Positions 37,096 to 46,238 of a DNA stretch of 64,000 nucleotides are shown here, one piece after another. Source of the stretch: Prevotella sp. (GTDB lineage: Bacteria > Bacteroidota > Bacteroidia > Bacteroidales > Bacteroidaceae). The stretch spans positions 1 through 64,000 of the forward strand of contig JAGCZA010000058.1 in the NCBI GenBank assembly GCA_017960525.1, given 5' to 3'. A model generated the notes under the pieces. The model worked only from the letters and a program-made list of their open reading frames with translations, ran no database searches and had not been told where the DNA came from. How positions within the stretch are numbered: the stretch's first letter is position 1; every line of letters begins with the position of its first letter. A program made the position numbers and the translations under genes.

Positions 37096-38046
37096 TTATT
37101 CGTTATTGTTGTCTTTTGTCTTCAATTGCTTCATCATCCTTCCTGTTTCGACCAGGTAATGGGCGATGGCATCGAGCATACCGTTGACGTAGGCGCTGCT
37201 TCGGGGGGTGGAGTAGCACTTGGCCAGTTCGATATATTCGTTGATGGTCACATTGACGGGGATGCTGGGGAAAGTGAGCATCTCGGCAATGGCAATCTGC
37301 ATAATAATGATGTCCATAAAGGCCAAACGGGAGAAGTCCCAGTTGCGTGAAGCCTCGCTCATCAGCCTCTGATACTCGTCGTCGTGCATAATGGTGGCCC
37401 TGAACAGGCGGCGGGCATAGTCCTGCTCCTCCTGTGTGTCGTATTCGGGCAGCAGTTCCTGGCCTGGGCCGTTGCTCTCCTCAAAACGCTTGATGGTCTT
37501 CAGCACAAAGGTGTCCACCACCTCCTTATCGTCGTTCCAATAGAGGCTCTGCTCCTCAAGAATGGCGTCCAGGTCGGCATTGTCCTGAATGAGCGTCTTG
37601 TACAGTTTGCGCCACAGTTCCCTGTCGGCATTGTAACTGTCGTCGCTGCTCTCCATATAGTCCTTGAATATCTGGCTCTGCTCAATCTGGTTCAACAGAC
37701 GGCCCACGAACTCCGGCTCGTCGGCCCAGGTGTGCTTCTGCGTGCTAATAAAGTCATTGAGTTGCTTGTTGCCTTCCAACTGGAGGGCAAATCTGTTGAA
37801 AGCGAACTTTTGCGATGGTTCTTTCGTCCCTTCTCTTCGTGCCTTGGCCATCAACAAGTCGTGCCTGCGACGTGCTTCCTTGGTGACAGCCACAATGAGG
37901 GCAAGGAGTTTGTTATAAAGGTCGTATGCCTTTGAGAGGCTGAAGAAGAGTTCTTTTTCGGCTGCGTCTATGTTCTTGTTGCCGTTTTGGTAGTAGGCGT
38001 ATGTCAGTTGAACAATCTTAATCCTTATGATTTCCCTGTTAATCAT
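37096..38046 (-). CDS. nusB: NusB transcription antitermination protein, extended form
   Basis: The 316-residue protein is about twice the size of E. coli NusB. The N-terminal part begins MINREIIRIKIVQLTYAYYQ and has long helices (SKAYDLYNKLLALIVAVTKEA). The C-terminal about 130 residues form the NusB domain (FLVINEYIE-type VTINEYIELAKCYSTPRSSAYVNGMLDAI). It binds boxA RNA with NusE in rRNA antitermination. ATG at 38046 is chosen because AAGGAGAC lies 9 bp upstream; a TTG at 38055 would sit against that site. Confidence 0.93.
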   Translation of the reverse strand: MINREIIRIKIVQLTYAYYQNGNKNIDAAEKELFFSLSKAYDLYNKLLALIVAVTKEARRRHDLLMAKARREGTKEPSQKFAFNRFALQLEGNKQLNDFISTQKHTWADEPEFVGRLLNQIEQSQIFKDYMESSDDSYNADRELWRKLYKTLIQDNADLDAILEEQSLYWNDDKEVVDTFVLKTIKRFEESNGPGQELLPEYDTQEEQDYARRLFRATIMHDDEYQRLMSEASRNWDFSRLAFMDIIIMQIAIAEMLTFPSIPVNVTINEYIELAKCYSTPRSSAYVNGMLDAIAHYLVETGRMMKQLKTKDNNNE

Positions 38047-38153
38047 TTTATGCAAGTCTCCTTAATTAATAACTCGTTTGCGCTGCAAAATTATGAAAAA
38101 TCCCCTAAATACACAAGAAAAACGTACTTTTTTTGAAAAATTATCATTTATAG

Positions 38154-38185
38154 TTTACGCATTATCAATTTATTTCGTACCTTTG
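38154..38185 (+). promoter_or_regulatory. Promoter of the L25 gene
   Basis: TTTA at 38154-38157, 20 bp, then TACCTTTG at 38178-38185. The leader to the ATG at 38268 is about 75 nt, leaving room for autoregulation, though no L25-binding 5S-like fold was recognised. Confidence 0.65.
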
Positions 38186-38267
38186 CACCCGCTTTTTTCG
38201 TGTGATGGCGAATTAAGTATAGTAATAATCACAAAACAACAACTTAATTTAGAGTAACACAAACGTT

Positions 38268-38867
38268 ATGAAAGAAATTGAAATCAATGGCCAGAAGCGC
38301 GAACTGACTGGCAAGAAAGCCTCTCGTCAGGTACGCAAAGAGGGTCTCGTACCCTGCAATCTCTATGGTGAAAAGAAAGATGCCAACGGACTGCCCGAGG
38401 CTCTGTCGTTTACTGTTCCCTTTGGCGAACTGCGCAAGGCCGTTTACACGCCACACGTTTATGTGGTTGTCCTTAACATTGATGGCACTCCCCACAAGGC
38501 TATCATCAAGGAGTTGCAGTTCCATCCCACAAGCGACGCTCTTATGCACGCTGACTTCTTCGAGGTGACCGACACGAAGCCCATCACCGTGGGTATTCCC
38601 GTGAAGTTGAACGGTCTGGCACAAGGTGTGCGCGAAGGTGGTAAACTGAACCTGAGCATCCGCAAGATCGATGTGACTGCCCCCTACAAGCAGATTCCTG
38701 AGATTCTCAACGTCGACGTCACCAACCTCGGACTTGGCAAGGCCATCAAGGTGGGCGACCTGCAGTTTGAGGGCCTCGAGTTGGCTACTCCCGCTCAGGT
38801 GGTGGTTTGCTCCGTGAAGGAGACACGCGCCTCGAAGTCGGCTGCTGCTGCCGCTGCTGAACAATAA
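38268..38867 (+). CDS. rplY: 50S ribosomal protein L25/Ctc family
   Basis: The 199-residue two-domain protein starts [25 protein letters not shown] with the 5S-rRNA-binding domain and then the longer TL5/Ctc-type C-terminal domain ([22 protein letters not shown]). The tail is Ala-rich. It binds 5S rRNA on the large ribosomal subunit. pth follows 8 bp later, a conserved pairing in many bacteria. Confidence 0.96.
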   Translation: MKEIEINGQKRELTGKKASRQVRKEGLVPCNLYGEKKDANGLPEALSFTVPFGELRKAVYTPHVYVVVLNIDGTPHKAIIKELQFHPTSDALMHADFFEVTDTKPITVGIPVKLNGLAQGVREGGKLNLSIRKIDVTAPYKQIPEILNVDVTNLGLGKAIKVGDLQFEGLELATPAQVVVCSVKETRASKSAAAAAAEQ

Positions 38868-38875
38868 GCCTTGAT

Positions 38876-39487
38876 ATGGACAAGTATCTCATTGTAGGCT
38901 TGGGTAACGTCGGGCCAGACTACGAGGGTACCCGCCACAATACAGGATTTATGGTGTTGGACGCCTTCGCGAAGGCGTCCAATGCTGTTTTCAGCGACCG
39001 CCGTTACGGCTTCGTGGCCGAGACGTCGCTGAAAGGCCGCAAAGTGCTGCTGCTGAAACCCTCGACGTTTATGAACCTCAGCGGCAACGCTGTGCGCTAC
39101 TGGCTGCAAAAGGAGAATGTGGAGCAGGAGCGGCTGCTCGTTATCAGCGACGACGTGGCCCTTCCACTTGGGGCTTTCCGCCTGAAGGCCAACGGCTCCA
39201 ATGGCGGCCACAACGGGCTGGGGCACATACAGCAACTCATTGGCCAGCAATATGCACGGCTGCGTATGGGAATCGGTTCCGACTTCCCACACGGTTCCCA
39301 GGTAGATTGGGTATTGGGGCGTTTCTCACAGGAGGAACTTCAGGTGCTGGAACCACGGTTGGAGTTGGCAGCCGAAGTAGTCAAGAGTTTTGTGCTTGCC
39401 GGCATCGACATCACAATGAACCAGTACAACCGTCTCGGAAAAGCACCTGCTGCACCGCAGACACCAACTGACACCACCGAAGTATGA
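38876..39487 (+). CDS. pth: Peptidyl-tRNA hydrolase
   Basis: The 203-residue enzyme recycles peptidyl-tRNA dropped from ribosomes. It starts [24 protein letters not shown] with the catalytic His in TRHNTGF, then [13 protein letters not shown] and the conserved [15 protein letters not shown] and [12 protein letters not shown] short Pro/Thr tail extends past the usual C-terminus. It overlaps the S4-domain gene by 4 bp. Confidence 0.97.
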   Translation: MDKYLIVGLGNVGPDYEGTRHNTGFMVLDAFAKASNAVFSDRRYGFVAETSLKGRKVLLLKPSTFMNLSGNAVRYWLQKENVEQERLLVISDDVALPLGAFRLKANGSNGGHNGLGHIQQLIGQQYARLRMGIGSDFPHGSQVDWVLGRFSQEELQVLEPRLELAAEVVKSFVLAGIDITMNQYNRLGKAPAAPQTPTDTTEV

Positions 39488-39912
39488 GTGACGAAGCAAG
39501 GATAGACAAATGGCTGTGGGCAGCACGCATCTTCAAGACGCGTACCATTGCCGCCGATGCCTGCAAGAACGGGCGAGTGGCCGTGAACGGCATCAACGTG
39601 AAGCCGTCGCGCATGGTGAAAGTGGGCGATGAGGTGAGCGTGCGCAAGCCCCCCGTCACTTTTTCTTTCCGCATCATCAAGACCATCGAGCAGCGTGTGG
39701 GAGCCAAGATGTTGCCCGACATCTATGAGAACATAACAACTCCAGACCAATATGAACTGCTGGAAATGAACCGAATCAGCGGTTTTGTGGACCGTGCGCG
39801 TGGTACGGGACGCCCCACAAAGAAAGACCGTCGCGCTATGGACGCCTTTGTCGGACCGTCGATGGAAGGTTTTGGCGGCTTCGACTTTGACAGTTGGGAC
39901 GAGGAGGAATGA
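39484..39912 (+). CDS. S4-domain RNA-binding protein, Hsp15-like
   Basis: The 142-residue protein has an S4 RNA-binding domain at its N-terminus ([32 protein letters not shown]) in the arrangement of heat-shock protein 15. In E. coli, Hsp15 rescues stalled 50S subunits that carry peptidyl-tRNA. Being translationally coupled to pth, which releases peptidyl-tRNA, fits that role. The tail ([16 protein letters not shown]) is acidic. Confidence 0.88.
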   Translation: MSDEARIDKWLWAARIFKTRTIAADACKNGRVAVNGINVKPSRMVKVGDEVSVRKPPVTFSFRIIKTIEQRVGAKMLPDIYENITTPDQYELLEMNRISGFVDRARGTGRPTKKDRRAMDAFVGPSMEGFGGFDFDSWDEEE

Positions 39913-39944
39913 TGAATTGACAAACGAAAAGCGATTAGTGAACA

Positions 39945-40409
39945 ATGAATACCAGAAAAGAAGAAGGACTACAGAACTTAGGCAAGAAGGTGGAGTATTC
40001 AACCAACTACGCCCCCGAAGTGCTTGAAACCTTCGAGAATTTACATCAAGAGAACGACTACTGGGTGCAGTTCAATTGCCCGGAGTTTACCTCCCTTTGC
40101 CCCATTACGGGCCAGCCCGACTTTGCCGAGATAAAGATTCTCTATCTGCCGGGAGAACGAATGGTGGAGAGCAAGAGCCTGAAACTCTACCTCTTCTCTT
40201 TCCGTAATCACGGCGATTTCCACGAGGACTGCGTGAACACCATTATGAAGGACCTGGTGCGCGTGATGAATCCTAAATATATAGAAGTGGTGGGACTCTT
40301 CACACCGCGAGGCGGCATCAGCATCTATCCTTACGTGAACTATGGCCGTCCAGGCACAATATTCGAGCAGATGGCAAAGCAACGCTTGATGTCCCACCAT
40401 ACTCTTTAA
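39945..40409 (+). CDS. queF: NADPH-dependent 7-cyano-7-deazaguanine reductase
   Basis: The 154-residue enzyme reduces preQ0 to preQ1 in queuosine synthesis. The nucleophilic cysteine is Cys52 in [15 protein letters not shown], with Asp59 as the acid, and the NADPH motif is [15 protein letters not shown] (75-89). The short, single-domain size fits the YkvM-type QueF. No other queuosine gene is adjacent, so it may join others elsewhere. Confidence 0.96.
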   Translation: MNTRKEEGLQNLGKKVEYSTNYAPEVLETFENLHQENDYWVQFNCPEFTSLCPITGQPDFAEIKILYLPGERMVESKSLKLYLFSFRNHGDFHEDCVNTIMKDLVRVMNPKYIEVVGLFTPRGGISIYPYVNYGRPGTIFEQMAKQRLMSHHTL

Positions 40410-40451
40410 TAAGACAACAACTAATTTACCAATAAAGAAAGGACCTGAAAA

Positions 40452-41909
40452 ATGAACAAGAACGAACTTAAACCAGCATCGGTATTTGAGCATTTTGCCA
40501 AGATTAACCAAATTCCCCGCCCGTCGAAGCGCGAGGAGAAAATGATAGACTACTTGCGCCAGTGGGGCGAGAGCCACCATCTGGAGACACGTGTCGACGA
40601 GACTGGCAACGTGCTTATCCGCAAGCCGGCTACTCCAGGCTACGAGAACCGCAAGACGGTCATCCTTCAGAGCCACATGGATATGGTGTGTGATAAACTG
40701 GTGGACAGGGATTTTGATTTCGACAAAGACGCCATCGAAACGTATGTGGACGGCGAATGGCTGCGTGCAAAAGGCACCACGCTGGGTGCTGACGACGGCA
40801 TTGGCTGCGCCATTGAACTGGCCATCTTGGAGGCAAACGACATCGAGCATGGCCCGCTGGAATGTGTGTTCACCCGCGACGAGGAGACCGGACTTAGCGG
40901 CGCAGAGGGTATGAAGCCTGGATTTATGAACGGCGACTACCTCATCAATCTTGACTCTGAGGACGAGGGCGAGATTTTCGTCTCGTGTGCCGGAGGCCGC
41001 AACACTCAGGCACGTTTCACTTTCAGCCGCCACTCGCTTGACGCAGGATTCATCTTTATGCGCGGCCAACTGAAGGGTCTTACCGGAGGCCACTCTGGCG
41101 ACGACATCAACAAGAAGAGAGCCAATGCCATCAAGGTGCTGGGCCGTTTCCTCTTCCAGGAGTTCAACAAATACAGCGATTCCGGCATTGCTCTGGCAGA
41201 GTTCCATTCTGGAAAACTGCACAATGCCATTCCACGCGACGGTGCTTTCGTCATTGCCGTGCCTAACGAACTGAAAGAAGATGTTATGGTCGATTGGAAT
41301 GTATTCTCTGCACAGGTGGAGGACGAGTTCCATGTGACTGACAAGCAAATGGTATGGTCGATGGAGACCACAGATGCGCAGCCTGTCATCGAAGGCAAGG
41401 TGGCCCGCAACTTCATTTGGGCGCTGCAAGCCGTCGACAACGGCATCTATGCCATCTGCCAGGACCCGGAACTCAACGGAATGGTGGAAACTTCTTCCAA
41501 TATTGCCGCTATCCATACCACTGAACAGGAAATCAACATCCTTTCATCGCAGCGTTCCAACGTGATGTCGAACCTCGACAATATGTGTGCCACTATCGTT
41601 GCCACTTTCCAACTGGCTGGCGCCGAAGCACACAGCAGCGACGGCTACCCTGCATGGAAGATGAAGGCCGAGAGCCATCTGCGCGACACGGTGGTGAATT
41701 GCTACAAGGAACTGTTTGGCAAGGATCCCATTGTGCGCGGCATCCACGCCGGACTGGAGTGCGGTCTCTTCTCAGAGCGTTATCCCAATCTCGATATGGT
41801 TTCCTTCGGCCCCACGCTGCGCGATGTGCACACACCAGACGAGCGTTTGCTCATTCCCACGGTGGAGATGGTGTGGAATCATCTGCTCCTTGTCCTGAAG
41901 ACTTTATAA
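40452..41909 (+). CDS. pepD: Aminoacyl-histidine dipeptidase (PepD, M20 family)
   Basis: The 485-residue cytosolic metallopeptidase cuts Xaa-His and other dipeptides. Zinc-site motifs are visible: QSHMDMVCD, the bridging Asp in TLGADDGIGCA, the catalytic Glu pair in TRDEETGLSGA, then NLDSEDEGE and the late HAGLECGLF. The length fits PepD. GAAAGGACCTGAAAA precedes the ATG. Confidence 0.96.
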   Translation: MNKNELKPASVFEHFAKINQIPRPSKREEKMIDYLRQWGESHHLETRVDETGNVLIRKPATPGYENRKTVILQSHMDMVCDKLVDRDFDFDKDAIETYVDGEWLRAKGTTLGADDGIGCAIELAILEANDIEHGPLECVFTRDEETGLSGAEGMKPGFMNGDYLINLDSEDEGEIFVSCAGGRNTQARFTFSRHSLDAGFIFMRGQLKGLTGGHSGDDINKKRANAIKVLGRFLFQEFNKYSDSGIALAEFHSGKLHNAIPRDGAFVIAVPNELKEDVMVDWNVFSAQVEDEFHVTDKQMVWSMETTDAQPVIEGKVARNFIWALQAVDNGIYAICQDPELNGMVETSSNIAAIHTTEQEINILSSQRSNVMSNLDNMCATIVATFQLAGAEAHSSDGYPAWKMKAESHLRDTVVNCYKELFGKDPIVRGIHAGLECGLFSERYPNLDMVSFGPTLRDVHTPDERLLIPTVEMVWNHLLLVLKTL

Positions 41910-41937
41910 TTGTGAAACTAAAATGGCACACCCGATT

Positions 41938-44391
41938 ATGAAAACAACTTTGACAGCCACAATGCTGATGCTGGCTCTTTCAGCATCGGCACAAGTAAAA
42001 ACGGAAATACACGAGTTCAATCATGCTGGACCATTTGCCGTAGGCCAGCCTTTTGAAGCCGATACGGTGAATGTTGGGGGAAAGAAATTCGACGTTGAGG
42101 CCATGCTCAATGCCATCAATGCCGATGTCACTTCCACCAATCGTTTCGCAGGCGACATTATTCCCTCACTTGAGGCTCAGAAGAGTGTGGGTGTGCTAAG
42201 TTTCTATCTCAACAACAGCAGTTTCCTGAAAGGGAAAGTGGTGGTGAAAGGCCCCAAGAACTATAAATTGTTCGTTGATGGGGTAGGGGGCGGACAGGAT
42301 TTGAAACTGGCTCCTGAACACCACACGATTGCCATCAAGTACTTGGCAGAACCCAAAGACACCGACAGCATCAGCGTTTACATTGAGGCAGACGCAAAGG
42401 TCCCCGTCACTTTAGAAAAGCAGCATCCCTATATGGTGCACGACTTGACGGACGGGAAGCGTGTGCGTGATGTAACGCTATCGGCAGATGGAGCCTTTGC
42501 TGTGGTCAGTTATCAGACCACAAGCAGGGGAGGGGAGAGCCGCTGGAGTTATGAACTGCTGGAAGTGAAGAACTTGCAACTGAAAAGCCGACTGGCAGGT
42601 GGCGTGAGGTGGATGCCTCGCTCTTGTGCCTATATAGAAGAGGCAAATGAAGGTGGCAAACGGACGCTGTATCGCGTCAATCCGCTGACAGGAGAACGGA
42701 AGTGCTGGGCGACCAATCTGCCCAAAGGCGGCTATGCTATTAGTCCGACTGAAGACTACCTCATCATTACGGCTGAAGAGGAAGGACCGAAGGAAGATGC
42801 CGATGTGTTTGAAGTGGTGGAAATGGACGACCGCCAGCCAGGATGGCGCAACAGGAGTTATCTGCTCAAGTACGACCTGGCAACAGGCATCAGCCAGCGT
42901 ATCGTCCTCTCACCACAAAACACTTTCCTGGAAGACATTTCGCAAGACGGTAAGAAGTTGCTGATAGGCATTTCGTATTCCAGATTGTCAGAAAGACCGA
43001 CGGAAGTTCAGGATGCGTATATCGTTGATGCACAGACGCTCAAAGCAGATACGCTCTTCAAATGCTATGGGTTTATTGGAGGTGGTTCATTCTCACCCGA
43101 CGGCAAGCAGATACTCTTTACTGGCACTCCTGAAGCCTTTGACCGCATTGGTTGCCAATTGCCTCAGAAAGTGACACCCAGTATGACGGAGAACGAACTG
43201 TTCCTGTTTGACATCGCCACCCACAAAGTGACGCCGCTGACCAAGGACTTTGACCCGTCAGTACAAAAGGTGGAATGGTCGCTTGCCGACGGACAGATTT
43301 ACTTTTCTGCTGAAGACCGCGACTATGTGAATATGTTTTCCATCGACCAAAAAACGCTAAACATCAAGAAGTTACCTGTTAACGGCGACTATGCTTACCG
43401 TTGGAATATGGCTGCACGTGCCCCAGTAGTGGCATACGTCAGTTACAAGACGTTGGAGCCTGCATCTGCCTATCTGACCAACCTGAAGACGTTCAATGCC
43501 AAAAAGAACACGCTCGTCAGCCAAACTATCTTTGATGGCAAAGAGGCGCTTGGCGACGCACTCCTTGGAACCTGTCAGGACTGGAACTTTACCAACTCCA
43601 AGGGCGACACCGTTTACGGTCGTCTTTATCTGCCAAACGATTTCGATGAAAGCAAAAAATATCCAATGATTGTCTATTATTATGGTGGATGCTCGCCTGT
43701 GTCACGCTATTTCGAGTCGCCATACGCTCCACAATATTGGAATTCATTGGGTTATGTGGCATACATCTTACAACCGAGCGGCGCTACAGGTTTCGGACAG
43801 GAATGGGCCTCGCGCCACGTAAACACAGCCGGCCAAGGTCCTGCTGAAGACATCATCGAGGGGACCAAGAAAATCTGTGAGGCACACCCGTTCATTGACA
43901 AGAAGAAAATTGGTTGTATGGGAGCCAGTTATGGAGGTTTTATGACCCAATATCTCCAGACGCAGACAGACATTTTCGCTGCTGCTGTCAGTCACGCCGG
44001 TATTGCCAATCACACGAGTTACTGGGGCGAAGGCTATTGGGGCTACAACTACAGCGAAGTCTCGATGGCCAACAGTTATCCGTGGAGCCATCGCCAGTTG
44101 TACGTCGACCAAAGTCCGCTTTTCAACGCCGACAAGATTCATACGCCACTTTTATTGCTGCACGGCAATGCTGACACCAATGTGCCGCTCATCGAAAGCC
44201 TGCAAATGTTCACAGCACTCAAGTTGTTGGGACGTGAAGTGTCGCTTGTGGAAGTGAAAGGCGAAAACCACCATATTCTTGACTACAAGAAACGCGAGAA
44301 ATGGCTGGCCACTCAAATGGCGTGGTTCCAGCGCTGGCTGAAAGACGACCCGTCTTGGTGGAATGAATTATACCCCAAAAAACATCTCTAA
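41938..44391 (+). CDS. Exported S9-family prolyl oligopeptidase-like peptidase
   Basis: The 817-residue protein has a signal peptide (MKTTLTATMLMLALSASAQ), a long seven-bladed-propeller-like region, and a C-terminal alpha/beta-hydrolase domain. The catalytic Ser664 is in GCMGASYGGFM, the aspartate in HGNADTNVPL and the histidine in GENHHILDY. These enzymes are usually periplasmic and trim peptides after Pro, Ala or other residues, supporting growth on peptides. A 5-codon-earlier ATG (41923) is possible, but 41938 gives the cleaner signal peptide. The gene is followed 11 bp later by a repeat array. Confidence 0.92.
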   Translation: MKTTLTATMLMLALSASAQVKTEIHEFNHAGPFAVGQPFEADTVNVGGKKFDVEAMLNAINADVTSTNRFAGDIIPSLEAQKSVGVLSFYLNNSSFLKGKVVVKGPKNYKLFVDGVGGGQDLKLAPEHHTIAIKYLAEPKDTDSISVYIEADAKVPVTLEKQHPYMVHDLTDGKRVRDVTLSADGAFAVVSYQTTSRGGESRWSYELLEVKNLQLKSRLAGGVRWMPRSCAYIEEANEGGKRTLYRVNPLTGERKCWATNLPKGGYAISPTEDYLIITAEEEGPKEDADVFEVVEMDDRQPGWRNRSYLLKYDLATGISQRIVLSPQNTFLEDISQDGKKLLIGISYSRLSERPTEVQDAYIVDAQTLKADTLFKCYGFIGGGSFSPDGKQILFTGTPEAFDRIGCQLPQKVTPSMTENELFLFDIATHKVTPLTKDFDPSVQKVEWSLADGQIYFSAEDRDYVNMFSIDQKTLNIKKLPVNGDYAYRWNMAARAPVVAYVSYKTLEPASAYLTNLKTFNAKKNTLVSQTIFDGKEALGDALLGTCQDWNFTNSKGDTVYGRLYLPNDFDESKKYPMIVYYYGGCSPVSRYFESPYAPQYWNSLGYVAYILQPSGATGFGQEWASRHVNTAGQGPAEDIIEGTKKICEAHPFIDKKKIGCMGASYGGFMTQYLQTQTDIFAAAVSHAGIANHTSYWGEGYWGYNYSEVSMANSYPWSHRQLYVDQSPLFNADKIHTPLLLLHGNADTNVPLIESLQMFTALKLLGREVSLVEVKGENHHILDYKKREKWLATQMAWFQRWLKDDPSWWNELYPKKHL

Positions 44392-44401
44392 AATCTCCTG
44401 T

Positions 44402-44488
44402 AAATTTTGGACGAACCAATTTAATAGTTTGGTTCGTCCAAACTATGACTTTGGTTCGTCCAAACTACCAGTTTGGTTCGTCCAAATT
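44402..44488. repeat. Tandem array of 22-bp hairpin units, TTCGTCC type, with one inverted unit
   Basis: Units start at 44426, 44448 and 44470, exactly 22 bp apart. The first is identical to units 2 and 4 of the array at 12829 (AGTTTGGTTCGTCCAAACT); the others differ by 1-2 bases in one arm. A fourth copy (44402-44422, TTTTGGACGAACCAA) lies in the opposite direction. A further decayed copy (TTTTGTTCGCCCTAATT) is near 44511-44527. The array fills the gap between the S9 peptidase stop and ttcA. Confidence 0.92.
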
Positions 44489-44543
44489 TTTAGAGGCCTT
44501 TAAGTAGCATTTTTGTTCGCCCTAATTACCAGGAATCGGCATT

Positions 44544-45266
44544 ATGATAAATAAACAAATTCTGAAGCGCATTAACGACGGTTTCGTGAAAGCCTTTGTC
44601 ACCTATCGCCTTCTGGAAGATGGCGACAAGGTTCTTGTTGGTTTATCGGGCGGCAAAGATTCGTTGTGCCTTTTGGAATTGTTGGCCAAGCGAGCAGCGA
44701 TTGCTCATCCTCGTTTTGAGGTTGAAGCCATTCATGTGCGTATGGAAAATATCAGTTATGAGACTTCCGATGAGTATTTAAGGAAATTCTGCGACGAACT
44801 GGGCGTTCCACTTCATGTGGTGACAACCAGTTTCGACGCATCGACAGACACGCGCAAACACCCATGCTTTCTCTGTTCGTGGAATCGCAGGAAACAGATG
44901 TTCCAATTGGCCCAACAACTTGGATTCAACAAAATCGCTCTGGGGCACCATCAGGACGATTTACTGCACACCAGCCTTATGAATCTGTTCTATCAGGGAC
45001 GATTTGGCACAATGCCAGCCAGACTCAAAATGCGCAAGATGCCAATCACCATTATAAGGCCGCTTTGTATGGTGGCTGAAGCGGACATCAGTCGTTATGC
45101 TGAGATAAGAGGCTACGAGAAACAGATCAAATGCTGCCCATACGATAAAGTGACACATCGGACTGAAATAAGGCAACTTTTCGAGCAGGCAGAGCAAATG
45201 AACGGCGAGTTGCGCTATTCGCTATGGAACGCCTTGGTGCGTGACGGCAAACTTATTGAAGAATAA
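44544..45266 (+). CDS. ttcA: TtcA-family tRNA 2-thiocytidine synthetase
   Basis: The 240-residue protein has the ATP pyrophosphatase loop GLSGGKDSLCLLELL (SGGKDS at 35-40), the Cys-x2-Cys pair in PCFLCSWNRRK, LGHHQDDLLHTSLMNLFYQG and a third cysteine in IKCCPYDK. TtcA adds sulfur to C32 of some tRNAs and needs an iron-sulfur cluster bound by such cysteines. It could alternatively be a related TtcA-like thiolase. The repeat array lies 55 bp upstream. Confidence 0.9.
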   Translation: MINKQILKRINDGFVKAFVTYRLLEDGDKVLVGLSGGKDSLCLLELLAKRAAIAHPRFEVEAIHVRMENISYETSDEYLRKFCDELGVPLHVVTTSFDASTDTRKHPCFLCSWNRRKQMFQLAQQLGFNKIALGHHQDDLLHTSLMNLFYQGRFGTMPARLKMRKMPITIIRPLCMVAEADISRYAEIRGYEKQIKCCPYDKVTHRTEIRQLFEQAEQMNGELRYSLWNALVRDGKLIEE

Positions 45267-45314
45267 AGACTGCCAAAAAATGTAAATCTTATTGGAGGTT
45301 AGAATTATTCTTCG

Positions 45315-45322
45315 TAACTTTG
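45315..45322 (+). promoter_or_regulatory. Probable -7 box of the envelope operon
   Basis: TAACTTTG at 45315-45322, with a weak ATTGG 19 bp upstream. The ATG at 45360 gives a leader of about 30 nt. Confidence 0.5.
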
Positions 45323-45359
45323 CGGCATCTAAACAACTATTTGGATTAATACAAAGTAT

Positions 45360-45971
45360 ATGAAACAATTGGTAATAATGTTGCTGATGATGCTGCCAAT
45401 GGCCGCCACAGCGCAAGACAACACTTGGGAACAAACAGTCAACGCCTCTGGCGTACCAGTAAACTCCGACGCAAAATATCTGGCAGGTGCGGTGCCCCTG
45501 GTGGACGGGCACGTGGTGTTTGAGACCACCATCAAGGCTCCAGGCAAAAGCGGAAGCCAGATTTACGACCTTCTGAAGAAGGATTTTGAAAGCATTATTA
45601 AGGAGAGTAACCAGTTTGAACAGAGCAGGATAGCCATTGACGACAAAGAAAAACTACAGTTGGCTGGCAACTATCAGGAATGGCTCGTATTCAAGAACAA
45701 GCCTCTGAGTCTGGACCGCACACGCCTCCTCTATCATCTCATTGCGGAATGTCGCGACGGCGAGGCCACCATCAAGATGACGCGCATCAACTACATCTAT
45801 GATGAAGAGCGTAACATGCAGACTTATAAGGCTGAAGAGTGGATTACCGACAAATGGGGCCTGAACAAGAAACAAACCAAGTTGGCAAGGGTAAGTGGAA
45901 AATTCCGCAGGAAGACCATAGACAGAAAAGACTATCTTTTCAATCGCTTTACGACCCTGCTACAGAAATAA
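45360..45971 (+). CDS. Exported DUF4468 family protein
   Basis: The 203-residue protein has a signal peptide (MKQLVIMLLMMLPMAATAQ), then a DUF4468 domain: AVPLVDGHVVFETTIKAPG, LYHLIAECRDGEATIKMTRINYIY and the final DRKDYLFNRFTTLL. The fold is thought to resemble a TATA-binding-protein-like beta sheet, with no known activity. It starts the operon and ends 3 bp before the small membrane protein gene. Confidence 0.8.
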   Translation: MKQLVIMLLMMLPMAATAQDNTWEQTVNASGVPVNSDAKYLAGAVPLVDGHVVFETTIKAPGKSGSQIYDLLKKDFESIIKESNQFEQSRIAIDDKEKLQLAGNYQEWLVFKNKPLSLDRTRLLYHLIAECRDGEATIKMTRINYIYDEERNMQTYKAEEWITDKWGLNKKQTKLARVSGKFRRKTIDRKDYLFNRFTTLLQK

Positions 45972-45974
45972 TCT

Positions 45975-46238
45975 ATGAATCAAGAGAATAACGAGAACAG
46001 AGTACTGACGGAAGAAGAAGGAGTCCCCCACCCCAGGCGTCATAATCTGGAACCCTTCACCGACAGCAGCCGTACACGCAAGTTGCGCCTGTGGCTCAAT
46101 ATCATCTTCATGGCTGGCGCCATCATAGGGCTTCTGGTTTATTTTTACACGGAGGAAAAAGAAACAGCCAAATGGATTCTGCTGGTTGCATCGGTGTTCA
46201 AGTTTGTAGAGTTGGCTCTGCGTATATTGAAAATATGA
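45975..46238 (+). CDS. Small two-helix membrane protein
   Basis: The 87-residue protein has about 35 polar N-terminal residues, then two predicted membrane helices (LWLNIIFMAGAIIGLLVYFY and WILLVASVFKFVELALRIL) split by a short charged loop. I do not recognise the family. Its last 4 bp overlap the porin start (ATGA) and it begins 3 bp after the DUF4468 stop, so it is translated as part of this operon, which supports it being real. It may be an inner-membrane accessory of envelope assembly. Confidence 0.75.
   Translation: MNQENNENRVLTEEEGVPHPRRHNLEPFTDSSRTRKLRLWLNIIFMAGAIIGLLVYFYTEEKETAKWILLVASVFKFVELALRILKI

Noticed and set aside
40041..41516. 491-residue frame opposite pepD
   Set aside because: It lies wholly antisense to the well-supported pepD and queF genes, and its composition (Val/His-rich) is typical of a mirror frame in moderately GC-rich DNA.
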